Under the pieces are notes generated by a model. That model ran no database searches, was not told where the DNA came from, and saw only the letters and a program-made list of their open reading frames with translations. From Bermanella sp036960565 (GTDB lineage Bacteria > Pseudomonadota > Gammaproteobacteria > Pseudomonadales > Oceanobacteraceae), in contig JBALXQ010000013.1 in NCBI GenBank assembly GCA_036960565.1, forward strand, positions 1-64,000: a stretch of DNA of 64,000 nucleotides. Direction: 5' to 3'. The translations under genes and the position numbers were made by a program. Of the stretch, positions 60,245 through 64,000 are shown in pieces; position 1 is the stretch's first letter; every line of letters starts with the position of its first letter.

Positions 60245-61147
60245 ATGAAAGCCATTATTCCAGTAGCAGGGTTAGGAACACGTATGTTGCCTGCTACTAA
60301 AGCCATTCCCAAAGAAATGTTGCCGATAGTGGATAAGCCGCTTATCCAGTATGTAGTAAATGAAGCTATTGCTGCGGGCATTAAGCAAATTGTTTTGGTA
60401 ACGCATTCTAGTAAAAATTCTATCGAAAACCACTTTGATACTAGCTTTGAATTAGAAGCCACTCTAGAGGCTCGTGTTAAGCGCCAGTTGCTAGATGAAG
60501 TACGTGCCATTTGCCCGCCAGATGTAACAATTTTGCACATTCGCCAAGGTGAGGCCAAAGGGCTTGGGCATGCCATTGCTTGTGCACGCCCTTGTATCGG
60601 TAATAATCCGTTTGTGGTGATGCTGCCTGACGTTTTAATTGATGATGCCGCTTCCGATTTATCTAAAGATAACCTAACGGATATGATTAATAACTTCCGT
60701 GCTACCTCTAATAGCCAGGTAATGGTTGAGGCAGTACCTGATGATCAGGTGAATAAGTACGGAATTGTAGATTGCGCCGGTAAGGAGTTGGCACCGGGTG
60801 TAGCACAGGCCATGGTGGGTATGGTGGAAAAACCCAGTCTTGAAGATGCTCCTTCTAATCAAGCGGTGGTAGGTCGTTATGTTTTGTCCCGAGCTATTTG
60901 GGATATTTTGGATAAAACCCCTGTAGGTGCTGGTGGTGAGGTTCAATTAACCGATGCTATTGCTGAATTAATGAGTGAAGAAACCGTTGAAGCCTATTCT
61001 ATGATCGGTAAAAGCCATGATTGTGGCAGTAAGGTAGGCTATATGTTGGCCAATATGGAATACGGTTTACGTCACCCTGAAGTTAAAGATGCCATGGAAA
61101 GTTTTATGCTAAAAAAGCAAAAAGCAGTCAGCGAAACCGGTAACTAG
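60245..61147 (+). CDS. galU: UTP-glucose-1-phosphate uridylyltransferase
   Basis: Makes UDP-glucose. 300 residues with AGLGTRMLPATKAIPKEMLPIVDKPLIQYV at the N-terminus (quoted in parts: GLGTRMLPATK at about 9-19), the VEKPS segment and the GxGGEVQLTDAI motif. It supplies both the exopolysaccharide initiating sugar and, through Ugd, the uronic acids. Own promoter and terminator. Confidence 0.96.
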   Translation: MKAIIPVAGLGTRMLPATKAIPKEMLPIVDKPLIQYVVNEAIAAGIKQIVLVTHSSKNSIENHFDTSFELEATLEARVKRQLLDEVRAICPPDVTILHIRQGEAKGLGHAIACARPCIGNNPFVVMLPDVLIDDAASDLSKDNLTDMINNFRATSNSQVMVEAVPDDQVNKYGIVDCAGKELAPGVAQAMVGMVEKPSLEDAPSNQAVVGRYVLSRAIWDILDKTPVGAGGEVQLTDAIAELMSEETVEAYSMIGKSHDCGSKVGYMLANMEYGLRHPEVKDAMESFMLKKQKAVSETGN

Positions 61148-61175
61148 CCACAGCTGATTGTTTTTTAACTGCTAT

Positions 61176-61210
61176 AAAGCCTTCTATTTTACTAAATAGG
61201 GGGCTTTTTT
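61176..61210 (+). terminator. Intrinsic terminator after galU
   Basis: A 14-base arm (61176-61189) pairs with 61194-61207, with two T-G wobbles and a TACT loop, and runs into TTTTTT to 61210. Confidence 0.88.
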
Positions 61211-61316
61211 GTATCTGTTGATTGTGTTTACTTCAGCTATTTATACAGATAAAGCATTTCTCTTTTTGTCATGAGTATTCGCAGGTATAGTGTGAAATTT
61301 TTTTAAGGATTGAGTC

Positions 61317-62156
61317 ATGATCAAACAGGTGAATATAGCTGGGTTAAATGTGGCCAACGACGCCCCTTTCACATTATTTGGTGGCATTAACGTATTAGAA
61401 AGCCGTGATTTGGCCATGAGAACTTGTGAAACCTATGTTGAGGTGACGCAAAAACTCGGTATTCCTTATGTATTTAAGGCTTCGTTTGATAAGGCTAATC
61501 GCTCTTCTGTTAATTCGTATCGTGGTCCTGGTATGGAAGAAGGCCTTAAGATATTTCAAGAGATTAAAGACACCTTTGGTGTGCCCATTATTACCGACGT
61601 GCACGAGCCGTTTCAGGCTGCACCTGTGAGCGAGGTGGTAGATGTTATTCAATTGCCTGCTTTTTTAGCGCGTCAAACCGATTTGGTAGTGGCCATGGCC
61701 AAAACGGGTGTGGCCATTAATATTAAAAAGCCTCAGTTTTTAGCCCCCCATGAAATGCGCCACATTATTACCAAGTTTAAAGAAGCCGGTAACGAGCAAA
61801 TTATGTTGTGCGAGCGTGGCTCTAGTTTTGGTTACAACAATCTAGTGGTTGATATGTTGGGCATGGATGACATGAAGCCCATGGCTCCGGTTATTTTTGA
61901 TGCTACCCATGCGCTACAGCGCCCAGGTGGCCGTAGCGATTCAGCCGATGGCCGCCGCGCACAAACATTTCAATTGGCGCGCTCGGGTATGGCATTGGGT
62001 ATCGCAGGTTTGTTTTTGGAAGCGCATCCGAACCCAGATGTTGCTAAATGTGACGGGCCTTGTGCCTTGCCGTTGGATAAATTAGAGCCTTACTTAGCGC
62101 AGATGAAGGCGGTGGATGACTTGGTTAAGTCGTTTGCGCCCGTGATTATCGATTAA
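61317..62156 (+). CDS. kdsA: 3-deoxy-8-phosphooctulonate (Kdo-8-P) synthase
   Basis: Condenses arabinose-5-phosphate with phosphoenolpyruvate for LPS inner core. 279 residues with FKASFDKANRSS, TDVHEPFQA, NIKKPQFLAPHEM and the DATHALQRPGG end motif. The residue order NxKKPQFL and the lack of the metal cysteine at the NIKK site suggest the metal-independent class. Encoded here without eno or pyrG neighbours. Confidence 0.95.
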   Translation: MIKQVNIAGLNVANDAPFTLFGGINVLESRDLAMRTCETYVEVTQKLGIPYVFKASFDKANRSSVNSYRGPGMEEGLKIFQEIKDTFGVPIITDVHEPFQAAPVSEVVDVIQLPAFLARQTDLVVAMAKTGVAINIKKPQFLAPHEMRHIITKFKEAGNEQIMLCERGSSFGYNNLVVDMLGMDDMKPMAPVIFDATHALQRPGGRSDSADGRRAQTFQLARSGMALGIAGLFLEAHPNPDVAKCDGPCALPLDKLEPYLAQMKAVDDLVKSFAPVIID

Positions 62157-62320
62157 TTGCTTGGCTGGCTAACTCTTAACGTTGTGATTTTGCTCTGTGT
62201 TAGCCCGACTCCAATGTGCTAGCACAGGACACTTACTTGCTGAATAGTGGCAGCTTTTTAAAGCCATTAATGCTAAAGTGCTTGCCGTTTAAAATAGCTA
62301 ATGTAACGGTACCAAGACAA

Positions 62321-64000
62321 ATGGATAGGTCAGTTTCACTCCCCTTGCAGTTGGATCAAACCGCTGAATTTAAAGCCCTAACTGAGCACTTTATCGATAT
62401 TGAATCGCTAAAAATGTGCGATCAATTTACTCAGCATGAAAATCGTTTTAGCCTGTTCAGCTTACAAGCGGCTGGGTTGAATCTGGATTATTCTAAAAAT
62501 CGCATTACCCCCACTACCCTTGAGCTGTTAACTAAATTAGCTCTGGCCCGTAAAGTACCTAGTTCTATTCAGGCTATGTTTAATGGTGAGTTAATAAATC
62601 AAAGTGAAAATCGCCCAGCATTACATACCGCTTTACGAAATTTTTCTGGCGATGCGGTCATGGTTGATGGTAAAGATGTGATGCCAGAAGTGCAAAAAAC
62701 CCTCATTAGGATGAAGGAGTTTTGTTGGTCTATTCGTAGCCATCAATGGCGCGGTTTTAGTAATAAGCCGTTCACCGATGTGGTGAGTATTGGTATTGGA
62801 GGTTCCTTTTTAGGTCCTAAATTAGCCTCTGAATCGTTAAAGCCTTACTGGAGCAAGCAGATAAACTGCCATTATCTAGCCAACATTGATGGCTCCGACT
62901 TTACCGAAGTTCTTCAAGGGTTAAACCCGGAAACCACGCTATTTATTGTGCAATCTAAGTCGTTTAATACCCAAGAAACCCTAAAAAATGCACTGGCTTG
63001 CCGAGAGTGGTTTTTAAATAATGGTGGTACTAAGGAATACCTGGCTCGCCACTTTAGTGCTGTTACTGCCAACGTGGCCAAGGCCACCGAGTTTGGTATA
63101 GCGCCAGAAAATATATTCCCCATGTGGGATTGGGTGGGTGGTCGCTATTCATTATGGTCGGCCATTGGCTTGCCGCTTATGCTTACTATAGGTTATGAGC
63201 ATTTTCGTGAAATGCTGCTGGGCGCCTTTGAAATGGACTGTCATTTTAAACAGGCCCCGCTAGAACAAAATATGCCGGTGATCATGGGCTTATTAGGTGT
63301 GTGGTACGTTAATTTTTTCAATGCTCAGTCTCATGCTGTCTTGCCATACGATCATTATCTACGAAATTTACCCTCCCATATTCAGCAATTGGATATGGAG
63401 AGCAACGGTAAGTCGGTGGATATTTATGGGCGTGCATTAAATTATCAGGCAGGTCCTATTATCTGGGGTGGTGTCGGTAGTAACGGTCAGCATGCTTACC
63501 ACCAGTTATTGCATCAGGGTACGCTATTTGCCCCTTGTGATTTTATTTTGCCGCTTACCAGTCATAACCCGATAGAACATTTTCATGCCTTATTGGCTTC
63601 TAACTGCTTTAGTCAAAGCCAGGCTTTAATGCAGGGAAAAAGCTTGCAACAGGCTCAGGCTGAATTGAAAGCCTTGGGTAAAAGCGAGGATGAAATAAGC
63701 GTTATTGCTCCGCAAAAAGAGATTCCTGGTAACAGACCTAGCAACACTTTGTACTTTGATAAGTCCACGCCTAAAGCAGTGGGTGCCTTAATTGCCTTGT
63801 ATGAGCATAAGGTATTTGTGCAGGGGCAAATATGGGGGGTGAACAGTTTTGATCAGTGGGGGGTTGAGCTAGGTAAACAGTTGGGTGACAAGGTGCATGA
63901 GTGCCTACTTGCTGAAAAATGTATGGGTGAAGAGATGGGCTTTGATGACTCTACATCGGGTTTGATTAAGGCCTTTAGGTCTATGCAGGATAAGCTGTAA
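62321..64000 (+). CDS. pgi: Glucose-6-phosphate isomerase
   Basis: Interconverts glucose-6-phosphate and fructose-6-phosphate. Starting at the ATG at 62321 gives about 559 residues, close to the 549 of E. coli, and opens into LDYSKNRITPTTLELL at the usual distance. A GTG at 62216 would add 35 residues with no family counterpart. Signature motifs are VSIGIGGSFLGPKLA, GRYSLWSAIGLPLML and the C-terminal FDQWGVELGKQL. The stop is the last codon of the window. It links the hexose-phosphate pools used by galU and manC. Confidence 0.93.
   Translation: MDRSVSLPLQLDQTAEFKALTEHFIDIESLKMCDQFTQHENRFSLFSLQAAGLNLDYSKNRITPTTLELLTKLALARKVPSSIQAMFNGELINQSENRPALHTALRNFSGDAVMVDGKDVMPEVQKTLIRMKEFCWSIRSHQWRGFSNKPFTDVVSIGIGGSFLGPKLASESLKPYWSKQINCHYLANIDGSDFTEVLQGLNPETTLFIVQSKSFNTQETLKNALACREWFLNNGGTKEYLARHFSAVTANVAKATEFGIAPENIFPMWDWVGGRYSLWSAIGLPLMLTIGYEHFREMLLGAFEMDCHFKQAPLEQNMPVIMGLLGVWYVNFFNAQSHAVLPYDHYLRNLPSHIQQLDMESNGKSVDIYGRALNYQAGPIIWGGVGSNGQHAYHQLLHQGTLFAPCDFILPLTSHNPIEHFHALLASNCFSQSQALMQGKSLQQAQAELKALGKSEDEISVIAPQKEIPGNRPSNTLYFDKSTPKAVGALIALYEHKVFVQGQIWGVNSFDQWGVELGKQLGDKVHECLLAEKCMGEEMGFDDSTSGLIKAFRSMQDKL

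Noticed and set aside
62216..62320. 35-residue N-terminal extension of glucose-6-phosphate isomerase from a GTG
   Set aside because: It has no family counterpart, and the ATG at 62321 gives the expected length.
1..64000. CRISPR arrays, tRNA or rRNA genes, insertion sequences, prophage and attachment sites
   Set aside because: None was found on reading. No regularly spaced repeats, cloverleaf-like segments, transposase or integrase genes were seen.

Overview
This window looks like a chromosomal segment of a moderately AT-rich marine gammaproteobacterium, probably of the Oceanospirillales type. That placement rests on the core gene order proA-nadD-rsfS-rlmH-mrdA-mrdB-mltB-rlpA-dacA-ybeD-lipB-lipA and ispB | rplU-rpmA-obgE-proB, which resembles Pseudomonas and relatives, and on family-level resemblance. 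No rRNA or tRNA gene was read here, so the genus is not settled. A run of 10 Ns at 247-256 marks an assembly gap.

Region 1 (1-9594) is a nitrate-uptake island. It holds two paralogous NarK/NasA-type MFS transporters flanking a nitrate ABC transporter (NrtA-like binding protein, NrtB-like permease, NrtD-like ATPase), followed by a PP2C phosphatase/protein kinase fusion. NtrC-like dyads and sigma-54-like -24/-12 elements lie ahead of all three transport units, which suggests nitrogen-limitation control. The assembly gap falls exactly between the -24 and -12 elements of the first promoter. No nitrate or nitrite reductase is in the window.

Region 2 (9768-34512) is mostly housekeeping: peptidoglycan recycling (mpl), UbiX, a calcium-binding-repeat secreted protein, two degenerate GGDEF membrane proteins, proline synthesis (proA, proB), NAD (nadD), ribosome factors (rsfS, rlmH, rplU, rpmA, obgE), cell elongation (mrdA, mrdB, mltB, rlpA, dacA), lipoate (ybeD, lipB, lipA), DsbD and IspB. 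A histone-H1-like lysine-rich repeat protein sits between lipA and dsbD.

Region 3 (34829-61147) is a large exopolysaccharide locus. Its first half (phosphoglycosyltransferase, VanZ-like protein, outer-membrane barrel, Wza-like, Wzc-like, VpsP-like) resembles the Vibrio vpsL-Q block. A minus-strand block follows (metallophosphatase, Wzy/WaaL-like protein, alanine-rich secreted protein). The second half holds cysC, a DHH phosphoesterase, a UDP-glucuronate epimerase, a TupA-like ATP-grasp protein, a sulfotransferase, three glycosyltransferases, Wzy, manC, Wzx, ugd, an acyltransferase-SGNH protein and galU. Together these suggest a sulfated, acylated heteropolysaccharide containing mannose-derived and uronic acid sugars. 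cysC would make PAPS, the sulfotransferase would use it, and the DHH protein may remove the pAp by-product. That last role is inference. A pentanucleotide repeat directly ahead of the sulfotransferase start and a C8 tract inside the Wzy-like gene suggest possible phase variation of the polymer.

Region 4 (61317-64000) holds kdsA (Kdo for LPS) and pgi (hexose-phosphate supply), the latter ending exactly at the window edge.
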